Source of the DNA: DATIUV01 sp049322755
Lineage (GTDB): Bacteria > Pseudomonadota > Gammaproteobacteria > Burkholderiales > UBA6910
Assembly: GCA_049322755.1 (NCBI GenBank)
Contig: JBMOQX010000073.1
Location: 1 to 64,000 of the forward strand
Length of the DNA stretch: 64,000 bases
Reading direction: 5' to 3'
A model generated the notes under the pieces. It did no database searches and had not been told where the DNA came from. It was given only the letters and a program-made list of their open reading frames with translations. Positions 7,784 to 16,727 of this stretch are shown piece after piece. Made by a program: the position numbers and the translations under genes. Each line of letters opens with the position of its first letter. Position 1 is the first letter of the stretch.

Positions 7784-9109
7784 ATGAGCATGGTTAAAGT
7801 ATTTATGGACTCCATAACGCGCCGTCTGTTGGTTCTCGGAGTTGGAGCCACTTCGTTGCTGGTCGGAGCCTTTGGCGTCTCTGCTCAGCAGTACAAGGGA
7901 GAGATCTTCCATCCAATGTTGGTCACGCGGACAGGACCATTTGCCTCTGCAGCGAGCGGTGTGAGCAGCGGGCAGCAGGACTACTTCGCATTGGTGAACG
8001 CGACTGGGGGCGTCGAAGGATACAAAATCGTTTGGGAGGAATGCGAGTTTGAATACAAGGTTCCTCGTGCGCTTGAGTGCTACGAGCGGTACAAGGGGAA
8101 GTGGAAGGTCGTCTACCCCAATAGCACTCCCGCAATCTACGCTCTCGCCGAGAGAGTAACCAAAGACGAGGTCTTGGCCATTAACCTTGCCGGTGGGCGA
8201 TCCGACTCAACGGACGGCCAGACCTTCCCATACCTAGCCCCTGTGGTGAACAACTTCTGGGCCCAAGCTGCCTCAACGATACGCTACCTGGCGCAGTTGG
8301 AAGGTGGCGAAAGCAAGCTTAAGGGTAAGAAGATTGCGTATATCCACCTCGACAACGATTACGGCCGTCAGCCCTTCCCGATGTTCGACGAACTCGCGAA
8401 AAAGTACGGGTTCGAGTGGAAATCTTGGCCGCTTGCGTGGCCCGCGCTGGAGCAAAGCTCCGCGTGGGTGGACATGGCCCGTCGTTACCGCGCGGACTAC
8501 ATCGTCGGATGGCTATACGGTCAATCGTGCAATGTACCCTACACGGAAATGCAGAAAGTCGGCTTTCCCAGGGAGAAGTACATTGCAACGCTTTGGTGCG
8601 GTTCTGAAGAGGACATCGGGCCGGCCGGACCACTCGCGGTTGGTGCAGTGACAGCAAACTACCATGGGACTGGCAAAGATTGGCCGGTTATCCAGGAGAT
8701 CATTGAGAAAGTCCACAAGCAGGGCAAAGGGAATATCGAGGCAGCGCGTGTTGGCACGGTGGCGTACAACCGTGGTGTGATTACGGGCATTGTGATCGTC
8801 GAAGCTTTTCGGAACGCAATCAAGTCGCAGGGCGCCCCCCTCGATGGCAAGAAGGTCCGAGATGGCTATCGGATGATCAAGCTCACGAATGAGCGTTTGG
8901 CGGAGTTGGGCGCAAAGGGGATGATGCCCCAGCTGGTCTTCTCTGAGAAATATCACGGCGGCGTGGATCCGCAGATCTTCCAGAAATGGGACGGCACGAA
9001 GTGGACGGTCGTATCCGACTGGATCATGCCCTACGAGGATATTGTTTGGGCAAAGATTGAGGAGTCGGCTGAAGCGTTCAGGAAGCAGACGAAAGCCGCC
9101 GCGAAATGA
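7784..9109 (+). CDS. ABC transporter substrate-binding protein (LivJ/urea type)
   Basis: A periplasmic type I binding protein of 441 residues. The start at 7784 follows GGAGGG. The signal peptide RRLLVLGVGATSLLVGAFGVSA is followed by mature sequence beginning near QQYKGEIFHP. The family features VTRTGPFASAASG and the Leu/Ile/Val/urea-type fold (KKIAYIHLDNDYG, YPNSTPAIYALAE) are present. It is translationally coupled (ATGA) to a LivF-type ATPase, but no permease or LivG gene is nearby, so it must share those or be part of a degraded operon. The ligand is unknown. Confidence 0.85.
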   Translation: MSMVKVFMDSITRRLLVLGVGATSLLVGAFGVSAQQYKGEIFHPMLVTRTGPFASAASGVSSGQQDYFALVNATGGVEGYKIVWEECEFEYKVPRALECYERYKGKWKVVYPNSTPAIYALAERVTKDEVLAINLAGGRSDSTDGQTFPYLAPVVNNFWAQAASTIRYLAQLEGGESKLKGKKIAYIHLDNDYGRQPFPMFDELAKKYGFEWKSWPLAWPALEQSSAWVDMARRYRADYIVGWLYGQSCNVPYTEMQKVGFPREKYIATLWCGSEEDIGPAGPLAVGAVTANYHGTGKDWPVIQEIIEKVHKQGKGNIEAARVGTVAYNRGVITGIVIVEAFRNAIKSQGAPLDGKKVRDGYRMIKLTNERLAELGAKGMMPQLVFSEKYHGGVDPQIFQKWDGTKWTVVSDWIMPYEDIVWAKIEESAEAFRKQTKAAAK

Positions 9110-9879
9110 ATCAGGATGCCCCTCTGCTCCAGCTGAAGGAAGTGGAGGTTGCCTATAACAAGGTTATCCAAGTGCTGCGTGGCGTTTCCTTGTCATTGGA
9201 TAAGGCAGGGGCCATCGCGTTATTGGGGGCCAATGGAGCAGGAAAATCGACGACCCTCAAGGCAATCTCTAATCTTCTTCTGGCGGAGCGGGGGCAGGTT
9301 ACCAGTGGCAGTATCGAATATGCGGGCAGGCGCATCGACGGGTGCGACCCTGCAGAAGTTTCACGTCTTGGAGTGGCTCATGTGATGGAGGGGCGGCGAC
9401 TGTTCCCGCATCTCACCGTTGAAGAGAACATGCGAGCTGGCGCTTACTCTCGAAAAGATACGAAGGAGGTTCAAGAAGACATCGAGAGGATGTTTGAGCT
9501 CTTCCCTCGCCTCAAGCCAAGGCAATCGGTGCAGGCGGGATACCTATCTGGTGGTGAACAGCAGATGCTCGCTTTGGCGAGGGGGCTTATGGCGCGTCCG
9601 AATCTCATGCTTCTTGACGAACCTTCGATGGGATTAGCTCCAGTAGTTGTCAAGGAGATATTCGAGACGATCAAGTCGCTACGAGAGCGCGAGGGGGTTG
9701 CGATTCTGCTGGCGGAGCAGAATGCGAATCGGGCGCTTTCGGTGGTCGACTACGGGTACGTTCTTGAGAATGGTGCAATCGTATTGTCGGGTCCGGCTGA
9801 CGAGCTCAAGGCTGACCGGGATATTCAGCGCTTCTATCTCGGGTTGGGAGACGTAGCGGAGCACCACCTAACGCGGTGA
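9106..9879 (+). CDS. ABC transporter ATP-binding protein, LivF type
   Basis: A 257-residue ATPase of the branched-chain amino acid/amide uptake family. Walker A is LLGANGAGKSTT, the signature is LSGGEQQMLALARG and Walker B is LMLLDEPSMG; all are intact. The start ATG overlaps the stop of the preceding binding-protein gene. The partner ATPase LivG and both permeases are missing from this block. Confidence 0.88.
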   Translation: MNQDAPLLQLKEVEVAYNKVIQVLRGVSLSLDKAGAIALLGANGAGKSTTLKAISNLLLAERGQVTSGSIEYAGRRIDGCDPAEVSRLGVAHVMEGRRLFPHLTVEENMRAGAYSRKDTKEVQEDIERMFELFPRLKPRQSVQAGYLSGGEQQMLALARGLMARPNLMLLDEPSMGLAPVVVKEIFETIKSLREREGVAILLAEQNANRALSVVDYGYVLENGAIVLSGPADELKADRDIQRFYLGLGDVAEHHLTR

Positions 9880-9944
9880 CTCACAAGAACTGGTAATCGG
9901 CTTACGGCGCTATCAACGAAGCTGGCAAGTAACAGGAGGTGACC

Positions 9945-10673
9945 ATGATTCCTCAGCAGAAGCATCGACCGGCTCCCAAGGTCCCTGAGCCGCACGAGCA
10001 ATGGGCAAAGCTCGATCTTGCAGAAGTCCTTTCGTACCCGACAGCGTATGTCGCGATCGGCTACTCGAACAGCATTTTGTCCGAGCAGGGCGCGCAAGCG
10101 GGGGAGCGGCTCTGGGAGCGGGGTCGCATGCCTGGAGGGACGATCTGGAACACCCTGAAGCTGGTCCATACCTGCCGGGAACACGATATTCGGCTGTTCT
10201 GGACCAAGTACGAGATCTTCCGTCAGAAGCTCCCGCAGACGCTGATCGACAAGGCGCAATACGATTACTGGGCATCACACTACCCCGATTGGACGGTCGA
10301 GCGGATCGACAAGGATTGGCAGCCCATTGAGGAGATACGAGCCGTCATGCAACCGGAGGATCCAGTAATCCATTACACGTCACTTGGAAACGTATTCCTC
10401 GGGACGATGTTACCGGCCTACCTAAATATGTGGGGGATTCGCACCGTGTTGCTGTCGGGATTTCATCTCGATTGGTGTATCGAGCAAGCCGCGCGGACCT
10501 GTCGCGACATGGGGTACATGCCGATCGTTGTGGGCGATGCATGTGGCTGTGGAGTAGAGGCGGACGAGTTACCAACCTTGCAGAAGCTGACAAAGTTCTT
10601 CGCGCCTGTGGTTTCAACCGATGAAGTCATTGGCTTAATTCAAGCCGCTGCGTCCAGACGCGCACGTCGTTAG
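9945..10673 (+). CDS. Isochorismatase-fold (cysteine hydrolase) protein
   Basis: A 242-residue protein of the isochorismatase-like alpha/beta fold, whose members hydrolyse amides, carbamoyl groups or vinyl ethers with a Cys-Asp-Lys triad. The start ATG at 9945 follows AGGAGG at optimal spacing (a GTG two codons earlier overlaps the AGGAGG). Cys178 in SGFHLDWCIEQAARTC matches the nucleophile. The usual Asp in the first strand is Gly39 (VAIGYSN) and the usual Lys is Tyr144 (VIHYTSLG), so the standard triad is not intact. It may use other residues, or be a non-catalytic relative. It sits between LivF and a CoA-transferase gene. Confidence 0.75.
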   Translation: MIPQQKHRPAPKVPEPHEQWAKLDLAEVLSYPTAYVAIGYSNSILSEQGAQAGERLWERGRMPGGTIWNTLKLVHTCREHDIRLFWTKYEIFRQKLPQTLIDKAQYDYWASHYPDWTVERIDKDWQPIEEIRAVMQPEDPVIHYTSLGNVFLGTMLPAYLNMWGIRTVLLSGFHLDWCIEQAARTCRDMGYMPIVVGDACGCGVEADELPTLQKLTKFFAPVVSTDEVIGLIQAAASRRARR

Positions 10674-10752
10674 AACTCCGAAAAGCGACCCAGGGGCACC
10701 CCGGACAGACGGGGTGGGGCACGCCTCACTCTTTGAGAAGGAGAACCTCAAG

Positions 10753-11994
10753 ATGCCAAAGCCGACCGTGCCGCTCAGCGGACTTAGGGTTTTGGAGCTC
10801 GGTGAGCTGCTTGCGGGTCCATTAGTCGGAACCCTCCTGGGCGAGTTCGGTGCCGAGGTCATCAAGGTCGAGCGTCCGGGGCGAGGAGATGTGTTGAGGC
10901 AGTTTGGGCCAATCTCTGACGGTGAGAGCGTATTCTGGAAAGTCAATGCTCGGAACAAGAAATCGATTGTCCTGGATCTTGGGAAGGCAGAGGCGAAGAG
11001 CATCTTGCGCGATCTCCTTGGGGTTAGCGACGTTCTCGTGAATAGCCTTCGGCCGGGGACCCTCGAATCTTGGGGGTTCACGGAGCAGCGCCTGACTTCC
11101 GATTTTCCGCGCTTAGTACGAGTGTACGCGTCTGCTTATGGTCGTAACGGCCCTTACGCAGACAAAGGGGGATACGATCCGATTGCTCAAGGATTTAGCG
11201 GGTTGAGTTTTCTTACCGGGGAGGCAGATGGGCCACCGATGCGAGCAGGTGGCGCGATTCCAGTTTGCGATTTCATGACCGGCTTCGCTGGAGCCCTCGG
11301 CGCTGTAATCGCGCTGTATCGACGAGACGTAGAAGGGTCAGAGGAGAAGGGAACGGGCGGCGCGGTTGATATCGCACTATACGATGTTGCCTTTCGCATG
11401 CTCGGGCCGCTCCTTGCCCATTACGACCTCACCGGAACAGTATGGAGGCGCGACGGAAATCATAGTCTTGGGGGAGCGCCGACGGGTCATTTTCTTGCGA
11501 AGGACGGAAACTGGATTTGCACTTCCGTACAGAATGATGAGCAGTTCGCGAGATTGGCCAAGCTAGTCGGCAGGCCCGAATGGTTTGATGACCCAAGGTT
11601 CAAGTCCCTTAGACTTAGGACTCAGAATCGGGACGCGATTGAGGACGTCGTCGCGCAATGGTTCAAACAAAAAAGCCGAGGCGAAATACTTTCGGCATTC
11701 GAGGACCTAGGTCTGCCGGTCGGCCCGATCAACTCTATGGCCGATCTGGCAATCGATCCGCACTTAGCCTTGCGCAGTACGTTTGAAGCGTCGTCGGGAA
11801 CGAAAACCTACCGACAACCAAGAAGAGTTCCAAAGTTGGATCATGGGTTCGAACCAAATCACGGAAAATCGCCCAGTCATGGGGAGCACACCGTCGAAGT
11901 TCTAGACCAGCTTTTAAAGTACCCGAAGGAAAAGGTTGATGCTCTGCTCAGAGGGCGGGTCGTAGCTACAGCCGTAGTTGGGTTTAGCCCGTGA
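10753..11994 (+). CDS. CaiB/BaiF-family CoA-transferase
   Basis: A type III CoA-transferase of 413 residues. It moves CoA between carboxylates through an aspartyl-CoA intermediate. The start at 10753 follows AAGGAG. The N-terminal signature LSGLRVLELGELLAGPL and the core stretches GGYDPIAQGFSGLSFLTGE and GAPTGHF are typical. With the amidase it may activate the acid released from an amide (inference). The gene is clearly lower in GC than the dsr region. Confidence 0.88.
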   Translation: MPKPTVPLSGLRVLELGELLAGPLVGTLLGEFGAEVIKVERPGRGDVLRQFGPISDGESVFWKVNARNKKSIVLDLGKAEAKSILRDLLGVSDVLVNSLRPGTLESWGFTEQRLTSDFPRLVRVYASAYGRNGPYADKGGYDPIAQGFSGLSFLTGEADGPPMRAGGAIPVCDFMTGFAGALGAVIALYRRDVEGSEEKGTGGAVDIALYDVAFRMLGPLLAHYDLTGTVWRRDGNHSLGGAPTGHFLAKDGNWICTSVQNDEQFARLAKLVGRPEWFDDPRFKSLRLRTQNRDAIEDVVAQWFKQKSRGEILSAFEDLGLPVGPINSMADLAIDPHLALRSTFEASSGTKTYRQPRRVPKLDHGFEPNHGKSPSHGEHTVEVLDQLLKYPKEKVDALLRGRVVATAVVGFSP

Positions 11995-12705
11995 GGCCGG
12001 TTAAGTTCAACTCGTTTCATAACCGACTCCCATCTCGAGCGGCCGCCTGCGTCGTCGTCTCCGCATAGATCTGATCTCCTCGCGTGAAATGGGAGAGCGC
12101 GATTGCGCGTTGATGACGCAATGCGGCCAGGCATTATTCCGCCACTTCGAGCGGTCGCGTGGCATCCGCGAGATCGGCGGCCGCGGAGATGAAGTTCAAA
12201 ACGGCATCCTTGCCGATACCCAAACGTCGCAGACAGTCCTCCGGGACGCTCGAACGTTTTTTGCGGGCGGTTCGCGAGTAACAGACAGCTGAGTGGATGT
12301 GCCTTACCAGTGGCGTCATCACTGGTTTTGCAAGCTTAGCTCGGGAGGGCCACGTTAGCGCTTGTCTTGCAGCGAGCTCAAGCGAACGAGAATTGGAGTC
12401 GTCAAAGCACTTTGGCACAGACGGAGGTCCCGCAGGCTCTGAACGCGCGAGCCGACATACCGGAATCGTCTGAAACGAGGTTGGTGACGTCGGTATGGGT
12501 GGCCGACTGCTTCGCATTAAGCAGCAACGCTTTTAGGCGTGGCCTGAGGCGAGTACTGCGTGTAATTTCCGTGTAACTGCGCCGCACACTAGGACGAATA
12601 CTCGAGACTCCCCGAGAACGTGGTTGATTGACAACCTATTGCGCGCACAAGGTTTTCGGAAATCGCGAGACGAACCCAGAAACCGTGGACGGGCGTCTAC
12701 TCCCC
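11995..12705. other. Gene-poor end of the accessory block
   Basis: No ORF here has a recognisable family or a good ribosome binding site. A minus-strand frame at 12134-12517 ends in a protein-like stretch (VPEDCLRRLGIGKDAVLNF) and may be the remnant of a gene, but I cannot name it. The stretch lies just inside the probable attachment site. Confidence 0.5.
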
Positions 12706-12750
12706 CTGAAAATCCTTGTGTCGGTGGTTCGATTCCGCCCTTGGCCACCA
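12706..12750 (+). other. tRNA-Phe 3' fragment, probable island attachment site
   Basis: 45 bp match the 3' half of a betaproteobacterial tRNA-Phe: the anticodon loop CTGAAAA with the GAA anticodon, the T arm GGTGG-TTCGATT-CCGCC, and the 3' acceptor CTTGGCC-A-CCA. The sequence before 12706 does not pair and is not tRNA (no D arm, no GGCCAAG acceptor), so this is not a functional gene. Such displaced 3' ends are what integrases that insert into tRNA genes leave at the far end of an island; the orientation places the island to the left and the old chromosome to the right, which agrees with gene content and GC. Confidence 0.75.
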
Positions 12751-12922
12751 CTCCCCCTGTTTTCTTTCCCCGTCACATCGTCCAATGCTGCTGCAGGCGG
12801 AATTCGCGGCGATTCCTGTTGTCGTCGTTTCTGGCGATCGCTGCTCACCTCCGCTGATTTAAGTCAGTCTTAAGTTTCAGGCCTTAACGTCAGTGCCGGA
12901 ACGTCCTCAAAGGAGACCGGCA

Positions 12923-13552
12923 ATGACTGCTGCAACCCACTACGAGCGCCGGCGGGTGTACGACCCGCTCCTTCGTTTCATGCACGCCTGGAACGCGCTG
13001 GCGATCGTCACCCTGCTGGCGACAGGCTGGGGCTCGGAACTGTTCGAGCACGGGGCACTGGAAAGCACCGTGTGGACTGTCCACATCTACGCGGGCTACG
13101 GGCTGATCCTGGGTCTGGTGGCGCGCGTGACGTGGGGTCTGGTCGGGCCGCGGCACGCGCGGTTCGGCGACCTCTGGCACTGGCAAACCTGGAAGCAGGC
13201 GCTCACGCGGCTGCAGCTTCCCGACCGCAACCGGTGGGGCCACGATCCGGTTGCCAGCGCGGTCTACCTTGCCGTCTACGCCGCCCTCGGGGTAATGGCG
13301 GTGTCGGGTCTGGTGCTCGCCGCAGGCGAGCACACGATGGGACCCCTCGCCGGGACGCTGCTCGACAGCGTCGGGCTCTCCGAACTGATGGAGGAGCCGC
13401 ATGAGTTCCTGGCGAACGCCATCGCCGCGTTCATCGGGGTTCACCTCGCTGCCCTTTGGATCCACCAGCGCTTCGGCGGAATACCCGTGGCGCAGAGCAT
13501 GTGGAGCGGCGAGCAGCTGCGGCCGGCCGCCAAGGAAGGATCCCGTGCGTAG
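12923..13552 (+). CDS. Cytochrome b561-type membrane protein
   Basis: A 209-residue integral membrane dihaem b-type cytochrome of the b561/Ni-Fe hydrogenase cytochrome b family. The start at 12923 follows AGGAG. Four hydrophobic segments carry histidines (YDPLLRFMHAWNALAIVTLL, VWTVHIYAGYGLILGLVARV, GVMAVSGLVLAAGEH, NAIAAFIGVHLAALWIHQRF). It is followed at once by two c-type cytochrome genes, so it probably passes electrons between the quinone pool and the periplasmic haems (inference). Confidence 0.85.
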   Translation: MTAATHYERRRVYDPLLRFMHAWNALAIVTLLATGWGSELFEHGALESTVWTVHIYAGYGLILGLVARVTWGLVGPRHARFGDLWHWQTWKQALTRLQLPDRNRWGHDPVASAVYLAVYAALGVMAVSGLVLAAGEHTMGPLAGTLLDSVGLSELMEEPHEFLANAIAAFIGVHLAALWIHQRFGGIPVAQSMWSGEQLRPAAKEGSRA

Positions 13553-13934
13553 AGCGATCCTGATCACGCTGCTGGCCGCCGCGCCCGCGCTGGCCGGCTC
13601 GCCGGCGGAGCTGCTGTCGTCGTACGAAGCGGCTGCCCGCGGCGCGGACGCGAAGTTCGCCTCGTCGGCGCAGCGGGGCGCGACGCTATACGCCAAGCCG
13701 ATCGGCGACGTCAGCTGCGCCTCGTGTCACATGTCCGACCCGCGCGCCGCCGGCAAGCACGCGCGAACCGGCAAGCGGATCGAACCACTGGCTCCTGCCG
13801 CCAACGTAGAGCGCTTCACCGACCCCGCGAAGGCGGAGAAATGGTTTCGCCGCAACTGCCGCGACGTGTTCGAGCGCGAATGCACTCCCGCGGAGAAGGC
13901 CGACTTCGTTCGCTATCTGACCGACCTGAAATGA
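13545..13934 (+). CDS. DUF1924 c-type cytochrome
   Basis: A periplasmic monohaem protein of 129 residues. The GTG start lies 8 nt inside the upstream gene and follows AAGGA. A short signal peptide (RRAILITLLAAAPALAGS) precedes the LLSSYEAAARGADAKFASSAQRG region typical of DUF1924. One CASCH haem site is present, and the C-terminal CRDVFERECTPAEKADFVRYL matches the family. It is usually found next to cytochrome b561 and dihaem cytochrome c genes, as here. Confidence 0.85.
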   Translation: MRRAILITLLAAAPALAGSPAELLSSYEAAARGADAKFASSAQRGATLYAKPIGDVSCASCHMSDPRAAGKHARTGKRIEPLAPAANVERFTDPAKAEKWFRRNCRDVFERECTPAEKADFVRYLTDLK

Positions 13935-13948
13935 AGGAGACGCATCCC

Positions 13949-14467
13949 ATGAAACCCCGTTCCTATTTGCCGGTGCTGGTGCTGGCGCTGACGGTGGGCG
14001 GTACCGGCGTGCTGCTGGCCAGCGACGATGGATCCAAAGAGGGCAATCTGTTCCCGCACTCCGTGGACCCCAAGTGGCGGGCGGAATGCGGCTCGTGTCA
14101 CGTCGCGTATCCGCCCGCTCTGCTGCCGGCGCGGTCGTGGCGCAAGATGATGGCCGGGCTCGACCGCCATTTCGGGGAGGATGCGAGTCTCGATCCTGTC
14201 GTTACCCGGGAGATCACCGATTATCTGGCGGCGCACAGCGCAGGGAAAGGCGAATTGCGCGGCGGGCGCAAGGTGGCGCGGTCGATTGCCGAGGACTCCG
14301 TGCCACTGCGGATCACCGAAACGCCCTGGTTTCGTCACCAGCACGACGAGATCACCGCCGATGTCTGGGAGCGCACCGCGGTGCGCAGTGCCGCGAACTG
14401 CGGCGCGTGCCATCGGGACGCGGCGAGAGGCGTGTACGCGGAGGACGGCACCGGCATTCCGCGGTGA
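13949..14467 (+). CDS. Dihaem cytochrome c (DHC family)
   Basis: A periplasmic 172-residue protein with a Sec signal peptide (SYLPVLVLALTVGGTGVLLAS) and two haem motifs, CGSCH and CGACH. The ALLPARSWRKMMAGLDRHFGEDASLD stretch is typical of the small dihaem DHC family. It forms a three-gene unit with the b561 and DUF1924 genes upstream, a probable membrane-to-periplasm electron conduit. Confidence 0.85.
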   Translation: MKPRSYLPVLVLALTVGGTGVLLASDDGSKEGNLFPHSVDPKWRAECGSCHVAYPPALLPARSWRKMMAGLDRHFGEDASLDPVVTREITDYLAAHSAGKGELRGGRKVARSIAEDSVPLRITETPWFRHQHDEITADVWERTAVRSAANCGACHRDAARGVYAEDGTGIPR

Positions 14468-14564
14468 GTGCGGCACCCGGTGTAAAGTAACCGCGAGCGC
14501 CGCCGCGTTGGCGCGCTGCGCGCGACAGTTCCCGCCCGAATGACGATTGACCTTTCCGCCCCCC

Positions 14565-15236
14565 ATGCGCCTGCTGCTGGTAGAGGATGACCCGCTGCTG
14601 GGAGACGGCGTGCGCACCGGCCTCGACCAGGCCGGGTTCGCGGTGGACTGGGTGCGCGATGGCGCTGCGGCCGACGCGGCTTTGCGCGGGGGCGCCTTCG
14701 CGGCGGTGGTGTTGGACATCGGCCTGCCGAAGCTCTCGGGGCTCGAGCTGCTGCAGGCGCTGCGCGCGCGCGGCGATCCGACGCCAGTGCTGATACTCAC
14801 GGCCCGCGACGCCGTGCCGGACCGCATCCGCGGGCTGGAGGCGGGCGCTGACGACTATCTGGTGAAACCGTTCGACCTCGGCGAGCTGGCTGCGCGGCTG
14901 CGGGCCCTGATCCGCCGCAGCGCCGGCCGCGGGACGCGGGAGATACGTCACGGCGACCTGGTGCTGGATCCGGAAGGGCTGCGCGTGACCCGCGCCGGCG
15001 AAGCCGTGGACGTGTCGCCGCGCGAGTTCGCCGTGCTCCACGAGCTGCTCCAGAACGCCGGGCGCGTGCGGTCGCGCCAGCAGCTGGAGCAGACGCTGTA
15101 CGGATGGACCGGCGAAGTTGAGAGCAATGCGGTGGAGGTTCATATTCACCATCTGCGGCGCAAGCTGGGTGCCGGTCTGATCCGCAACATCCGGGGCGTG
15201 GGATACATCGTGCCGAAGGACGACGCGGGTGCCTGA
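14565..15236 (+). CDS. OmpR-family response regulator (QseB/PmrA-like)
   Basis: 223 residues: receiver domain with acidic pocket EDD (7-9) and phospho-Asp51 (VVLDIGLP), conserved Lys in DDYLVKPF, then a C-terminal winged helix (EVHIHHLRRKLG, IRGVGYIV). It overlaps the kinase gene by 8 nt. Targets are unknown; the position after the cytochrome genes suggests it may regulate them. Confidence 0.9.
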   Translation: MRLLLVEDDPLLGDGVRTGLDQAGFAVDWVRDGAAADAALRGGAFAAVVLDIGLPKLSGLELLQALRARGDPTPVLILTARDAVPDRIRGLEAGADDYLVKPFDLGELAARLRALIRRSAGRGTREIRHGDLVLDPEGLRVTRAGEAVDVSPREFAVLHELLQNAGRVRSRQQLEQTLYGWTGEVESNAVEVHIHHLRRKLGAGLIRNIRGVGYIVPKDDAGA

Positions 15237-16575
15237 GGCAAAGCGCTACTCGCTGCGCGGGCGGCTTCTGTTTCTGCTGCTGGGCGCATTTGCCGTCGCC
15301 TGGAGCGCCACTGCGCTCGTCAGCTACTTCGACGCCCGCCACGAGATCAGCGAACTGTTCGATGCGCAGCTCGTCAGCGCCGCCGCCCTCATGCTGGCGC
15401 AGGTCCGCCATGATGCCGACGAACTGGAGCTGCCGGAAATGCCGGAGTCCCACAGGTATCAGCGGCGGTTGTTGTTTCAGGTGTTCGACGAGCGCGGGCG
15501 GATGGTGTTGCGCTCGGCCGGGGCGCCGCTCACGCCGCTTGCGGCGTCGCTGGAAGGGTTTGGCGACCGCGATTACGACGGCGTGCGCTGGCGGGTTTAC
15601 GGCGTTGCCGACCGTGAGAACGAGGTGCGGGTGTTGGTGGCCGAGCGCATCGACGTGCGCGGCGAGCTCGCTACCCACGTCGCGCTGAATGTCCTGAACC
15701 CGCTGCTGTATGCGGTACCGGTGGTGGCGCTGCTGATCTGGCTCGCCGTCGGTCGCGGGCTGCGGCCGCTGGAGCGTCTGGCGCGGGCGGTTGAGCAACG
15801 CTCGCCCGGCACCCTCGCGTCGCTGGACGCGCCGGACGCGCCGATGGAAGTGGCACCGCTGGTGGGGGCGCTGAACCGGCTGCTGGCGCGCATCGGCGTG
15901 GCGCTGGCGAAAGAGCGGCGCTTTACCGACGACGCCGCCCACGAGTTGCGCACGCCGCTGGCTGCGATCAAGACGCAGGCGCAGGTGGCGCAGGCCGCGC
16001 GCGACGACGCCGAGCGCGGTCGCGCGCTCGCCCAGGTGGTCCGGGGCGCCAATCGGGCGGCGCACCTGGCGGAGCAGTTGCTGGTGCTCGCGCGCCTGGA
16101 CCCGGAGGGGACGGAACCGCCGTCGGTGCGGGTCGATTTACGGCAGGTCGCGGCGGACGCGATCAGCCAGCTGGCCTCGGATGCGCTGGCCAAATCCGTC
16201 GATATCGCCGTGGACGACGCCGGGCCTGCCGAAGTGGCTGGCGACGCCGCGCTGCTGGCGGCGCTGGCGCGCAATCTGGTGGACAACGCCGTGCGGTACA
16301 CGCCCGCCGGCGGCCGGGTTCGGGTGCGCGCCGGAATCGAGGGCAGCAGGGCCGTGCTGGAGGTGGTGGACAGCGGACCGGGCATCCCTGCCGCGGAGCG
16401 GGAGCGGGTGCAGGAGCGCTTCTACCGAATCCTGGGCACGGGCGAGGAGGGCAGCGGGTTGGGGCTTTCGATCGCGCGGCGCATCTGTGATCTGCATGGC
16501 GCCCGGCTTGCGCTGGAGGACGGCCCGGGCGGCGTCGGCCTGCGCGCCCAGGTGAGCTTTCCGCGGCGCGGCTGA
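15229..16575 (+). CDS. Sensor histidine kinase, QseC-like
   Basis: A membrane-bound kinase of 448 residues with a GTG start overlapping the regulator gene. Two transmembrane segments (LLFLLLGAFAVAWSATALVS and LLYAVPVVALLIWLAVG) flank a periplasmic sensor region of about 130 residues. HAMP is followed by the H box (DDAAHELRTPLAAIKT) and the ATPase boxes (LVDNAVRYTP, VVDSGPGIPAAER, GSGLGLSIARRIC). The signal is unknown. Confidence 0.9.
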   Translation: MPEAKRYSLRGRLLFLLLGAFAVAWSATALVSYFDARHEISELFDAQLVSAAALMLAQVRHDADELELPEMPESHRYQRRLLFQVFDERGRMVLRSAGAPLTPLAASLEGFGDRDYDGVRWRVYGVADRENEVRVLVAERIDVRGELATHVALNVLNPLLYAVPVVALLIWLAVGRGLRPLERLARAVEQRSPGTLASLDAPDAPMEVAPLVGALNRLLARIGVALAKERRFTDDAAHELRTPLAAIKTQAQVAQAARDDAERGRALAQVVRGANRAAHLAEQLLVLARLDPEGTEPPSVRVDLRQVAADAISQLASDALAKSVDIAVDDAGPAEVAGDAALLAALARNLVDNAVRYTPAGGRVRVRAGIEGSRAVLEVVDSGPGIPAAERERVQERFYRILGTGEEGSGLGLSIARRICDLHGARLALEDGPGGVGLRAQVSFPRRG

Positions 16576-16727
16576 CGCGTTGCCGCCCGCTCCCGCCGAG
16601 TTTCCCGACTCCGGGCCGGCCGAAGCTCTCCCTGCCGTGGAGGACGGACGATGACGCTCCACGTGGCCGGTGCGCGGCGCGTGACGGGCGCCGGCACCGC
16701 CTCCCCGCAGGCAAGCGTCACTGCAGG

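Noticed and set aside
12134..12517. A minus-strand gene in the gap after the CoA-transferase
   Set aside because: No ribosome binding site and no recognisable family; at most a remnant.
12630..12750. A complete tRNA-Phe gene
   Set aside because: No acceptor 5' strand, no D arm, and the anticodon stem does not pair; only the 3' 45 bases are tRNA.
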